From contig JAUNIP010000015.1 in the NCBI GenBank assembly GCA_030523425.1, forward strand, positions 1 to 34,806: a stretch of DNA of 34,806 nucleotides. The letters run 5' to 3'. Origin of the DNA: Coriobacteriia bacterium (lineage in GTDB: Bacteria > Actinomycetota > Coriobacteriia > Coriobacteriales > Eggerthellaceae). Positions within the stretch are counted from its first letter, which is position 1; every line of letters starts with the position of its first letter. The notes beneath the pieces are model-generated. The model made no database searches and had not been told where the DNA came from. It was given only the letters and a program-made list of their open reading frames with translations. This document shows positions 16,087 through 23,730 of this stretch, in pieces. The position numbers and the translations under genes were made by a program.

Positions 16087-17508
16087 TTATGCGGGCCAGC
16101 CGTGGTGGATGGCGTGCTGGATGGCGCGGGCGTCGTTGGCGGTTACGCCGGCTTCGCCGTCCACGTTGGCGGCGGCCCAGGCAGATTCGGGCAGGTCGGC
16201 GGGGGCATACACGCCACAGGCCATGTCGTAGGCCATCTGGGCGTCCACCACGTTCAGCACCCCGTTGCCGTTGACGTCGCCCTTCACGCCGGCAAACGCG
16301 GTGAAGCTGAACTGCGCCGATGCCGCGTCATAGGCGGCCGAAATCGTGCATGCGGCACCGCGCGCCGTCCAAGCGGTGTTTTCCAACTGGTAAGCCACCA
16401 GGTTGTTCAGCACGCGCGCGTAGGCCGCCGCTTCGCCCGTAAGCGCGCTGGGCAGCGTGAATGCGGTTGCCCCCGCGTCCAGCTGGGCCTGCACGTTTTC
16501 CGTATACAGCGCGGTGAACGGCGCTATTTCGCCCGAGCGGATGAAGTAGTTGCAGGCCAGCGCGTTGGATTCGTAGCCCGCCTGGGGGGTGTGGTCGGAA
16601 TGCACCAGCAACATGATGGCGTCAGTCAGGCCGAAGTACAGGTGCTGCACGTCTGCCACCGTGCTGGTGTAGCCCGGGTCATCCCAGGTGGTGTCCACCT
16701 GGTACCACGCGCCGTCCATGTTCACGGCCGTCCACACATGTCCGTTGCCTTCCATGCGGCCGTTTTCCACGCCCGCCGTATTTAGCAGCAGGGCATATGC
16801 CCGGTGATAGGCTTCGCAGGTGCCCGTGCCGCGCGCCAGGGCGCCTTCGGCCCCGCAGTACAGGTGTGTGTTGTCGTACGTGCAGTGGTCTATCACCCAG
16901 TCGTGCAGCCACAGGGCCTTTTCGTAGCTGGTTTCGCAGCCCGCCGCCGCGCATTCGGCCGCTATGTTGGCAGCCAAGGTGGCTGTGCTGGGGTGGGCCG
17001 GGTCATTTATGGTGATGGTTTCCACTTGGCGCTTGTACGTGATGGGGCTAGACCCCTGGTCAAGCGCGTAAAAGTACACGCGGTAGGTGCCCGACGTCCA
17101 GAAGGTGAATTCGAAGGTGTTCGTGGCTTTGTACACGCCGTAGGGGCACTGCGACGGGTTCGCCCAAAACGCCGACGCGCTGGGGTCGGTGACCAAGGTT
17201 TGCGTGCCGTCGGCTTCCACCGCGTACACGCACTGCAGCATGTATTGGTAGGTGCCGCTGCCGCCCGTGGCGTCCACGGTGAACGCGGTGGGCGTGCCGC
17301 ACTGGGGCGCCTGGTAGGACACCGAAACCGTAAGCGCTTCCGCCCGCGCAGGCGCGCCCGGCGGGAAGGCAACCGCCAACACAGCAAGCAGCAGGCAGAA
17401 GGCCAGCAGGCCCGCGGTATGCAGACGGCGCTGCTGCGCGCTGTTGCGCGCTGCGGCGCGGAATGCGCCCAAGTCATTCGTACAGTGTTTGCGTCCGACA
17501 CGTTCCAC
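16087..17508 (-). CDS. Secreted transglutaminase-like protein with dockerin-like module
   Basis: 473 aa from a GTG start at 17508, chosen because AAGGGG lies 5 nt upstream; an ATG at 17541 in the same frame has no ribosome binding site, and the longer open frame is antisense to the molbindin gene. A signal peptide (about 1-57, cleavage near ARA/EA) is followed by a beta-rich domain and a transglutaminase core. The core has Cys in GTGTCEAYHRAYAL, His in GNGHVWTAVNMDG and Asp in YQVDTTWDD, matching the Cys-His-Asp triad. The C-terminus (about 405-470) has two calcium-loop-like repeats, GDVNGNGVLNVVDAQ and ANVDGEAGVTANDARA, typical of dockerin type I. It may dock on a cohesin-bearing surface protein, but no cohesin is in this window. 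Confidence 0.88.
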   Translation of the reverse strand: MERVGRKHCTNDLGAFRAAARNSAQQRRLHTAGLLAFCLLLAVLAVAFPPGAPARAEALTVSVSYQAPQCGTPTAFTVDATGGSGTYQYMLQCVYAVEADGTQTLVTDPSASAFWANPSQCPYGVYKATNTFEFTFWTSGTYRVYFYALDQGSSPITYKRQVETITINDPAHPSTATLAANIAAECAAAGCETSYEKALWLHDWVIDHCTYDNTHLYCGAEGALARGTGTCEAYHRAYALLLNTAGVENGRMEGNGHVWTAVNMDGAWYQVDTTWDDPGYTSTVADVQHLYFGLTDAIMLLVHSDHTPQAGYESNALACNYFIRSGEIAPFTALYTENVQAQLDAGATAFTLPSALTGEAAAYARVLNNLVAYQLENTAWTARGAACTISAAYDAASAQFSFTAFAGVKGDVNGNGVLNVVDAQMAYDMACGVYAPADLPESAWAAANVDGEAGVTANDARAIQHAIHHGWPA

Positions 17509-17740
17509 GGTTTCCCCTTCGAACAAGCTTGCAGTTCGCATTATACGCCCATGGTGGCAGGTTGCTGCCAGAGGTGCAACGGCACGAGCGGGCAGGTTAA
17601 GGCGGGCGTTTTGCCGGCGTTTGCCTTCGCCTGTCCTGTGGAAAGTACGAAAAGGGACGAATCGGGACATAAGTTGTGAACATGGGCGCACGCCGGCGGC
17701 AGGGCGCTTCGGGGGTGTCATAGTGGGTGCAGTCAGAAAC

Positions 17741-17797
17741 GCGGCGCCCCGAAGGCGGGGCCGCACCGGAAACCAGCCGGCAAGGAGCCGGCGCCGG
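17741..17797 (+). promoter_or_regulatory. Structured 5' leader of the molbindin gene
   Basis: Two hairpins lie 18 to 75 nt upstream of the start codon. The first (17741-17764) pairs GCGG/CCGC and CCCC/GGGG around GAAGGC. The second pairs GCCGGC with GCCGGC around AAGGA (17776-17792), enclosed by CCGG/CCGG (17766-17797). It could be a molybdenum-responsive RNA element, but it does not clearly match the known Moco riboswitch. Confidence 0.4.
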
Positions 17798-17814
17798 AAG
17801 AAAGGAAACCAACC

Positions 17815-18237
17815 ATGAAAATCAGCGCTAGGAACCAAATCAAGGGCACCGTCAAGACCGTCAAGGAAGGCGCCGTCAACGCTGTGGTGGTCATCTGCCG
17901 CGGCAAGCACAACCCCATCAAGGCCGACATCACCATGGAATCCGTCAAGGACCTGGGCCTGGAGGAGGGCAAGGAGTGCTACGCGGTCATCAAGGCCACC
18001 AACGTGATGTTCGCCACCTCCAAGATTGCAGGCATCTCCGCCCGCAACCAGATCGAGGGCACCGTGGTGTCCGTGCGGGAAGGCGCCGTGAACGGCCATG
18101 TGACCATCGAGGATGAGGACGGCGTGCGCGTGAGCGGGTCGATCACCATGGACGCCATCGACGAGCTGGGGCTGGCCGAGGGCGGCAAGGCCGTGGCCAT
18201 CGTGAAGGCCACCGACGTGATGGTGGCCGTGGACTAA
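17815..18237 (+). CDS. Molbindin, two TOBE/Mop domains (molybdate/tungstate binding)
   Basis: 140 aa. Two Mop-type domains in tandem start with KISARNQIKGTVKTVKEGAV and ISARNQIEGTVVSVREGAV, and each ends in VIKATNVM or IVKATDVM. This is the arrangement of di-Mop molbindins, cytoplasmic proteins that bind and buffer molybdate or tungstate for molybdoenzyme biosynthesis; the ModE or ModC DNA-binding and ATPase parts are absent. AAAGGA lies 8 nt upstream of ATG. Codon use is strongly biased to C-ending codons, suggesting high expression. The 49-aa membrane protein gene follows about 100 nt downstream. Confidence 0.94.
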   Translation: MKISARNQIKGTVKTVKEGAVNAVVVICRGKHNPIKADITMESVKDLGLEEGKECYAVIKATNVMFATSKIAGISARNQIEGTVVSVREGAVNGHVTIEDEDGVRVSGSITMDAIDELGLAEGGKAVAIVKATDVMVAVD

Positions 18238-18340
18238 GCCCGAGCCCCGCACAACAAGAACCCCTTTCCTTGCGCGGACGCCCTCCAACCCGGGCCGGCC
18301 GCGCCTGCTTTTCCGCAGTACCCTAAGGAGGTGGAACGCC

Positions 18341-18490
18341 ATGGAGAAACTGTTGCTTGTGGCGGCGTTCGCCCTGTTCTGCGCAGCACTTGCCGCCCCC
18401 AATGACCCCCGCGTGCAGCCGTGGGGCAAGGCCCACCGGCGCCTGATGCTTGCCGCCGCCGCGGTGACCGGCCTGGCCGTGCTGCTGTAG
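18341..18490 (+). CDS. 49-aa two-helix membrane miniprotein
   Basis: The ATG is preceded by an ideal TAAGGAGGT sequence 9 nt upstream. The 49-residue product has a hydrophobic segment at residues 3-19, a basic/polar turn with NDPRVQPWGKAHRR, and a second hydrophobic segment at 36-49. This suggests a small hairpin membrane protein; no family is recognised. It lies 103 nt after the molbindin gene on the same strand and may share its transcript. Confidence 0.65.
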   Translation: MEKLLLVAAFALFCAALAAPNDPRVQPWGKAHRRLMLAAAAVTGLAVLL

Positions 18491-18539
18491 ACGCCCGGCC
18501 GGCGCGGGCGCGCGGGGCCCGGTTCCGCCGGCGTTTCCC

Positions 18540-18555
18540 ATACCCCCCGGGGTAT
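18540..18555. repeat. Perfect 16-bp palindrome
   Basis: ATACCCC, a CC centre and GGGGTAT form a short palindrome 50 nt after the miniprotein stop. It has no T-run and could be a protein-binding site or a weak hairpin. Confidence 0.4.
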
Positions 18556-18608
18556 ACACAGGAAAACAGAGTGCTTTCCCCTTCCCCGGCAGTCTGCCTG
18601 CCAAGGAG

Positions 18609-18774
18609 ATTACGCCCAGAATGCCCGAATCAGCGAAACTGGGCGTAACCCCGAAGAGGCGCAGCCTTCGGATTACGCCCAGAATGCCCGAATCGGCGAA
18701 ACTGGGCGTAAATCGAGCCAAGGGCGAAAATTCGATTACGCCCAAATCGGGCAGATGCAAGCTTTTGGGCGTAA
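18609..18774. repeat. Three TTACGCCCA...TGGGCGTAA palindromic elements
   Basis: Elements of 39 bp lie at 18610-18648, 18673-18711 and 18736-18774, each starting TTACGCCCA and ending TGGGCGTAA. The first two share the core GAATGCCCGAATC. The third has the core AATCGGGCAGATGC and is followed by AATCGAGCCAAG, which also follows the second. A fourth full element lies at 22933-22971 and half-elements near 22762 and 22900. They look like mobile or REP-like palindromes. Confidence 0.8.
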
Positions 18775-18936
18775 ATCGAGCCAAGCGACCCATGTTTGTT
18801 CTTTCCCTTTACCGCTCCCTTCGATGGACGTCCGCAGGGGAAAGCAGGAGCGCGGGTTGTGTTTCCCCGGATTGCGTTTTCGAAGCGCATGCTGGGGTTG
18901 ACCTATGCGCGAATTGCTGGTCTGCGCACCATCCCG
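18703..18936 (+). repeat. 234-bp direct repeat, copy A
   Basis: Matches 22900-23133 over its whole length with five mismatches. It starts in the end of a TTACGCCCA palindrome and ends at CACCATCCCG. Open frames through it occur on both strands, but none has a domain or ribosome binding site. The tRNA fragment and two terminators lie just downstream. Confidence 0.93.
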
Positions 18937-18942
18937 ATGGGC

Positions 18943-18974
18943 GCGAAAAAAAGCCGCCTGGCGGCGGCTTTCGC
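18943..18974 (-). terminator. Rho-independent terminator downstream of the tRNA fragment
   Basis: AGCCGCC and GGCGGCT pair around TGGC. On the minus strand the stem is followed by a run of seven T, immediately after the tRNA 3' fragment. It is probably the native terminator of the tRNA gene, carried along with the fragment. Confidence 0.75.
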
Positions 18975-18981
18975 AAGGTCG

Positions 18982-19020
18982 TGGTCGGGATGACAGGATT
19001 TGAACCTGCGACCTCTGCGT
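18982..19020 (-). pseudogene. 3' fragment of a tRNA gene (probably tRNA-Pro), candidate att site
   Basis: Read on the minus strand, the 39 nt give the 3' anticodon stem (ACGCAG), variable loop (AGGTC), a complete T arm (GCAGG-TTCAAAT-CCTGT), the 3' acceptor strand CATCCCG, discriminator A and an encoded CCA. The matching 5' acceptor strand CGGGATG, the D arm and a normal anticodon loop are missing upstream. The acceptor and T-arm sequence fit tRNA-Pro. Such 3' ends are left behind by elements that integrate into tRNA genes. It is not a functional tRNA. Confidence 0.7.
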
Positions 19021-19075
19021 AAACGCACCTGCAACCACTACATAATCGAGTACGCACCGGCGATCAATAACGCCG

Positions 19076-19106
19076 AAAAATCGTGCCACCCCGAAGGAGG
19101 GCACGA
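19076..19106 (-). terminator. Terminator of the LRR/SLH gene
   Basis: TCGTGCC (19081-19087) pairs with GGCACGA (19100-19106), and on the minus strand the stem is followed by TTTTT. It lies 28 nt after the stop of the surface-protein gene. Confidence 0.75.
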
Positions 19107-19134
19107 AAGAAATCTAAGCAGCCAGGAAACCGTC

Positions 19135-20808
19135 CTACAGCACTTCGCCGTTGATGGCGTTCACCATAATGGCGGCCATCTCGGCGCGTGTGACGGTGGC
19201 GCTGGGGGCCACCAGGCGCTGGCCGTTCACCTGCTTGCCGCTGATGATGCCCTTGTCCAGGCCCCAGGACACGCCCGCGGCGGCCCAGCCGGAAACGCTT
19301 GCTGCGTCGGGCATGGCGGCCAGTTTCGCGCCGTCACTGGAGATGTCGGCACCCTTCAGGTTAGCGGCGGCGTTAGCCACCACCGTGCATAATTGCTCGC
19401 GCGTCAGGGGCGCATGAGGGTCAAACAGACGGGTCCCGTCGGGCTGATCCTTACCATTTATAACTTTGTTGGCAACAACCCAGTTGGCGGCCGCGGTGTA
19501 CCACATCCCGTTTTCTATGTCGGGCATGTCGGTGGCGTTGCCCGATATGGCCGCGTTGTAGTCCACAACCTCCTGCGGAGCGAAATAGCGCCACAGCACC
19601 ACAGCCGCCTGCGCGCGTGTCAGGCCATCGCCAGCCCCAAAGCTGCCGTCACCGTAACCCGAAAACAAACCCAGGCCCACAGAGTCATACACGCTATCGC
19701 AGTACCACGCATCTTCCGCCACGTCCGGGAAGGACACCTGCGCCGTGCCATGCGCCCGCCACTTTACCGTACCGCCGTACTGCCGCTTCTTGTCCGGTGT
19801 CCAAGTGCTATTTTTCGCAGGGAAATAGGCGGTCAACGTATCCTGGCCAAAGACGTTTGTGCCGAAATCAGGCGCATCCCCTTTGAACGTCATTGATGTT
19901 AGTGAGCTGCAGCCTTTAAAGGACTTTTCGCCTAGCGCTTCCACCTTCGAAGGAATGGTGACCGACTCCAGAGCCGTGTCTTCAAACGCGCTGGCTCCCA
20001 CAGAAAGAACGCTTTCCGGAATAACCACGCTCTTTAAGCTAGTGTCTTTAAACAAGTTGGGCTGGACGTGTTGGGTTTCATCGGACAAGACAGCCGACTC
20101 AATGGAGGATCCCAAGAAAACGCTTTCAGTTTCGCTATAGCTTCTGATGCCTGCAGGAACCATGATTGACAACAGCTTGGGGCAGTTCACGAAGATGCGT
20201 GCGTTAATGACGCACTCTTCGTTGTTGGGCAGGTCAACCGACTCCAAGGAGGTGCAGTTGGCAAAAGCGTTCTCAAGGATTCTGCAAACGCCAGACCCCA
20301 TGTGAACCGACTGCAAAGACGAACAACCGTTAAACGCGCTTATGTCGATAGATGTCACGCTGTCGGGAATGTCCACCTGCCTCAACGAAGTACAGTCGAG
20401 AAAAGCATTCCAGCCGATGGATTTCACTGAACTAGGAATTGACACCGACTCCAAATACGGAAGGCTCCTAAAGGCGCACATTCCAACGCTTGTTACGCCT
20501 TCGTTTACAACCGCGCTTTTTATGTAGTCACGATAGGCGTGAAACGGCGACGAGTCGGAGCTCTTCAACGTCGCTAGAGATCCCATACCTTGTATGTCCA
20601 AAACCCCCGTGTCATAATCTAGCGTCCAGGTAAGGTTCCAGTAGGTGCCGCTTACCACTTCCTGGGTTTGGAAGGTGGGCTGTGCCGCGGAAGCTTCAAG
20701 CCGAGAAGGTGCCTGCTGGGGCTGGGCCAGCGCCGAAGCCGGGCACATGCCCGCCACCAGCACGGCAGCCAACGCACACCTGGCCACCTTCGATGCGAAC
20801 GTTCTCAT
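19135..20808 (-). CDS. BspA-type leucine-rich-repeat surface protein with SLH domains
   Basis: 557 aa. A signal peptide (1-28, cleavage near ALA/QP) leads into a series of BspA/LRR_5 repeats (about 75-340), each with patterns such as LESVSIPSSVKSIGWNAF. Three SLH modules (about 375-557) contain FPDVAEDAWYCDSVY, LTRAQAAVVLWRYF, LTREQLCTVVANAAAN and VTRAEMAAIMVNAI. SLH modules usually hold proteins to secondary cell-wall polymers, and BspA-type LRR proteins commonly act in adhesion. AAGAGG lies 6 nt upstream of ATG. Mid-gene GC is lower than in neighbouring genes, in line with transfer. The SLH part closely resembles that of the 1233-aa protein at the right end. Confidence 0.9.
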   Translation of the reverse strand: MRTFASKVARCALAAVLVAGMCPASALAQPQQAPSRLEASAAQPTFQTQEVVSGTYWNLTWTLDYDTGVLDIQGMGSLATLKSSDSSPFHAYRDYIKSAVVNEGVTSVGMCAFRSLPYLESVSIPSSVKSIGWNAFLDCTSLRQVDIPDSVTSIDISAFNGCSSLQSVHMGSGVCRILENAFANCTSLESVDLPNNEECVINARIFVNCPKLLSIMVPAGIRSYSETESVFLGSSIESAVLSDETQHVQPNLFKDTSLKSVVIPESVLSVGASAFEDTALESVTIPSKVEALGEKSFKGCSSLTSMTFKGDAPDFGTNVFGQDTLTAYFPAKNSTWTPDKKRQYGGTVKWRAHGTAQVSFPDVAEDAWYCDSVYDSVGLGLFSGYGDGSFGAGDGLTRAQAAVVLWRYFAPQEVVDYNAAISGNATDMPDIENGMWYTAAANWVVANKVINGKDQPDGTRLFDPHAPLTREQLCTVVANAAANLKGADISSDGAKLAAMPDAASVSGWAAAGVSWGLDKGIISGKQVNGQRLVAPSATVTRAEMAAIMVNAINGEVL

Positions 20809-21302
20809 GGGATACCTCTTAAATCAACAACCGGTTCGAACAGAACACCGCCATAATACATTAGCCTCCGTTAATAAATTGATATAAAACCATCGCAGAC
20901 GCAACGAACAATGACAACCCCTACCCCGCCGTCAGATACCCAGAACTCCCCGCCCCGTCAACCACAAAGCAAGCCGCCGAGAACCGCGTTGCCGAATACG
21001 TGGTCCCGTTCCCGCCCACAAGCTTGGTGCACTGCCCGAAGCACGCGTAGCCGGAGCACCCAGAAGGCAGCACCCATTGAACGCATACCGCAACGAAGAA
21101 ACCCCGTGAAGGTTCCCTAGCCCGCATTATTCATCCGGCGAACAACCCGTCCGGCGCACAACGCGCACAACCCGTACCCCTGTGCCCAATAGGTTGTGTG
21201 CCCTCGTCCCCGAGAGGGCCGTTTACGCAGATGAAGATGAAAAACAAGCCGAGGACACAGGAGTACGGGTCGTGCACCGACATCGTGCATCGACGCAGCA
21301 GG
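20809..21302. other. Intergenic region without a confident gene
   Basis: About 490 bp between the LRR/SLH gene and the ATPase gene. The first 80 bp are AT-rich and should hold the promoter of the LRR/SLH gene on the minus strand, though no clear -35/-10 pair was found. The middle holds the possible remnant at 20921-21127. The right part has several CGCACAAC-like short repeats and no feature I can name. Confidence 0.5.
20921..21127 (-). pseudogene. Possible remnant of a secreted-protein gene
   Basis: The last 50 codons encode a Gly/Ser/Thr/Ala-rich segment with three regularly spaced Cys (SGYACFGQCTKLVGGNGT, then ATRFSAACFVVDG) that looks protein-like and not random. The upstream part has no ribosome binding site and no recognisable start. 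It may be the 3' end of a lost gene or a chance open frame. Confidence 0.25.
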
Positions 21303-22592
21303 TTACATACGCAGGCTTCCCTGGTCGAGCAGGAAGTCGAAGAGTCCCATCGTGACGATGCCGTCTTGGTCGCGCGACGCGTTCACAACGTCCTTGACCA
21401 GGACGATCTTCTCGAACGAGTCCCCCACCCGCAGAAGCGACGCCTTCTCCTGGCGCCTCTTCTCGTCGTCGGGGATGGCGTAGGCCGACTGGATGTAGAA
21501 GCGCGCGCTTCCCAGGTTCGCGACGAAGTCGACCTCGAGCTGGGATTCATGCTCGCGCCCGTCGGTGCCTTTTTCCCGCTTGGTCACCACGCCCACGTCC
21601 ACCGAGAATCCGCGCGCACGCAGCTCGTTGTAGACGACGTTCTCCATGAGGTGGTTCTCCTCGACCTGGCGGAACCCCAGGCGCGCGTTGCGCAGCCCCA
21701 CGTCCTCGAAGTAGTACTTGCGCACCGCGCCGATGTACTTGCGCCCCTTGACGTCGTAGCGGCTGGCTTCGCTGACCAAAAACGCGTCCTCAAGATAGCC
21801 GATGTAGGCTTTCAGCGTGTTCGCGCTGACTTGCGAGCCCAGTTCGCTTCTGAACGTGGCCTGAATCTTGGACGGGCTTGTGAGCGATCCGGCGGCTGAC
21901 GCCAGCACGTTTACCAAGTCGTCGAGCTCCTGTGTGCGGCGTAGGCCGTTTCGCTCGATGATGTCGCACAGGTAGGTCTCCTCGAACAGGCTGGAAAGGT
22001 ACGCGGCCTTCTGCTGCGGGGTGCGCATGGCTGCCACCAGGGGCAAGCCGCCGTATTCGACGTAATCGGCCCAGGCGTGGTACACATCGTCATCGCGGGC
22101 CAGCATGAATTCGGCGAAGGTGAGCGGAAGCACATGCACCCGGTCGCCACGCCCGCGAAACTCGGTCAGGATGTCAGACGAGAGAAACCTCGAATTGGAG
22201 CCCGTCACGTACACGTCGACGCCATCGCGGCGCAAAAGCCCGTTGAGCACACCATACACGCGCGGGGGGCGCTTGCCCCTGCGCTCCTCTTCCGATATGG
22301 CGAACTGCAGCTCGTCCAGGAAGACATAGCATTGGCCGCTGACCGCTTGGACTGCAGCTTTGAGGTACGCCGAAAGCGCCTTGGGATCGCGCAGCTCCTC
22401 GAAGCCCTCGTCGTCGAGGGCCACGCTGACGATGTTGGAGTCCTCAACACCCTGGGCAAGCAGATAGTCGCGAAACAGCGTGAACAGCAGGTAGCTCTTG
22501 CCGACACGACGGGCTCCGGTCACGACCTTCACCATGCCGTTATGCATGCGCGCCGCCAAGGCCTGAACATACCTGTCGCGTTCGATCCTCAT
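21303..22592 (-). CDS. AAA ATPase with DUF4143 domain
   Basis: 429 aa. The N-terminal AAA_14 domain has a Walker A motif GARRVGKS (residues 26-33) and a Walker B motif CYVFLDELQ (about 91-99), with a sensor-like TGSNSRFLS. The C-terminal half is the DUF4143 region (YLEDAFLVSEASRYDVKGR, KYYFEDVGLRNARLG, then LEVDFVA). The last segment resembles the nuclease-like fold of this family. These proteins are abundant in mobile and defence-rich regions; their function is poorly known. AGGGGG lies 4 nt upstream of ATG. A promoter (22649-22677) and a 7-bp inverted repeat (22608-22646) lie upstream. Confidence 0.9.
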   Translation of the reverse strand: MRIERDRYVQALAARMHNGMVKVVTGARRVGKSYLLFTLFRDYLLAQGVEDSNIVSVALDDEGFEELRDPKALSAYLKAAVQAVSGQCYVFLDELQFAISEEERRGKRPPRVYGVLNGLLRRDGVDVYVTGSNSRFLSSDILTEFRGRGDRVHVLPLTFAEFMLARDDDVYHAWADYVEYGGLPLVAAMRTPQQKAAYLSSLFEETYLCDIIERNGLRRTQELDDLVNVLASAAGSLTSPSKIQATFRSELGSQVSANTLKAYIGYLEDAFLVSEASRYDVKGRKYIGAVRKYYFEDVGLRNARLGFRQVEENHLMENVVYNELRARGFSVDVGVVTKREKGTDGREHESQLEVDFVANLGSARFYIQSAYAIPDDEKRRQEKASLLRVGDSFEKIVLVKDVVNASRDQDGIVTMGLFDFLLDQGSLRM

Positions 22593-22607
22593 GTTGCCCC
22601 CTGCATC

Positions 22608-22646
22608 TGTTGACGTTTTTTCCCGTTTCGGACTGTTTTGTCAACA
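22608..22646. promoter_or_regulatory. Inverted repeat between promoter and start of the ATPase gene
   Basis: TGTTGAC (22608-22614) and GTCAACA (22640-22646) form a perfect 7-bp inverted repeat with a 25-nt spacer. It overlaps the predicted transcription start of the ATPase gene, so it could be an operator or an RNA hairpin in the leader. Confidence 0.45.
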
Positions 22647-22648
22647 GA

Positions 22649-22677
22649 ATTGTATACCGCCCCGAGTGCCCAATCAA
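22649..22677 (-). promoter_or_regulatory. Sigma-70-type promoter of the ATPase gene
   Basis: On the minus strand TTGATT (22672-22677) and TACAAT (22649-22654) are spaced 17 nt. The predicted transcript starts about 50 nt before the ATPase start codon. Confidence 0.65.
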
Positions 22678-22899
22678 GCGGGAGTAGCAAGGCGAAAGGC
22701 TCATGTGCGGGGCAACCGAGGGGGCAGGCGGCACGCACCTGCCCTTCCTGCTCCTTCTCTAGCTGGCATTCTGGGCGTAAGCTTGGCCCGGCAGGCAGGG
22801 CCATTTGCGCCCGCAAGGCCTCCATATACCCCCCCGCCCCCACAAAGCACGGCCATACAACAGGGGTCGTTATGCCCTTTTTGGGCGTTTTGCCGCTTT

Positions 22900-23133
22900 T
22901 GGGCGTAAATCGAGCCAAGGGTGCAAATTCGATTACGCCCAAATCGGGCAGATGCAGGCTTTTGGGCGTAAATCGAGCCAAGCGACCCATGTTTGTACTT
23001 TCCCTTTACCGCTCCCTTCGATGGACGTCCGCAGGGGGAAGCAGGAGCGCGGGTTGTGTTTCCCCGGATTGCGTTTTCGAAGCGCATGCTGGGGTTGACC
23101 TATGCGCGAATTGCTGGTCTGCGCACCATCCCG
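22900..23133 (+). repeat. 234-bp direct repeat, copy B
   Basis: Second copy of the repeat at 18703-18936. Similarity ends exactly at 23133, where the truncated recombinase frame begins, so the repeat boundary and the coding break coincide. It contains one TTACGCCCA palindrome (22933-22971). Confidence 0.93.
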
Positions 23134-23706
23134 CTGATACGAGACACGCTTAACCGCCTGTGGCACATAAGGGCCGACCAGCAGAAGGCGTGGTCGCTCA
23201 TAGGGGCGCCCGCCCCCGACTTCTACGTGTGCGGCCACAATGATGAGCAAAACCGCCCCTACAACCCCACGCAGCTGGGGAAGGACTTCGCGGCGTTCTG
23301 CAGCATGAACGGCTTCGACTGCACGTTCCACATGCTGCGGCACACCTTCGCCACGCTGATGATAGCCAGCGGCGTGGACGTGCGCACGGTGGCCAGCTAC
23401 CTGGGGCATGCCAACCCCAGCATGACGCTGGACCTGTACGCCAGCGTTGATCCGGATGCGAAGCGCGCGGCGGTCGGGCGGATCCAGGCGGTGTTCAGCG
23501 AGGGCTTCGCCGCAAGGGAAACCGCGAAGATCGCAAGCGGCGCCGGGGTGGCAGCGCCCGCGCCCGCGGCGGCCGACACCCTGCTGGCCACGCAGGCGCC
23601 CCCGCCTGGAAACCCCGCGCTGGCGCTGCTGATGTCCGACCAATTCGACAAGCTGGACGACAGCGAGAAGCTGGCGCTGCTGAACCTGGCCCGGAAGGTG
23701 GGGTGA
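23134..23706 (+). pseudogene. Tyrosine recombinase (phage-type integrase), N-terminus missing
   Basis: 190 codons of the C-terminal catalytic domain. The box II motif HMLRHTFATLMIASGVDVRT, then YLGHANPSMTLDLYASVD with the His and nucleophile Tyr, are intact. The core-binding domain and the first catalytic Arg region are absent: upstream the frame runs into the 234-bp repeat, whose translation shows no integrase similarity. An ATG at 22993 keeps the frame open but would give a chimeric N-terminus. The C-terminus has an Ala/Pro linker and a short helix. It is probably a deletion remnant of the integrase that used the tRNA site. Confidence 0.85.
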
Positions 23707-23730
23707 GGGCGGCGGGGTGTTACCTGGCGC

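Noticed and set aside
17509-18429. N-terminal extension of the transglutaminase frame to 18429
   Set aside because: It is antisense to the molbindin and miniprotein genes; a signal peptide and ribosome binding site place the start at 17508.
18621-19022. Open frame ending in GMTGFEPATSA
   Set aside because: This peptide is the well-known false translation of the antisense of a tRNA 3' end; the stretch is the tRNA fragment and the direct repeat.
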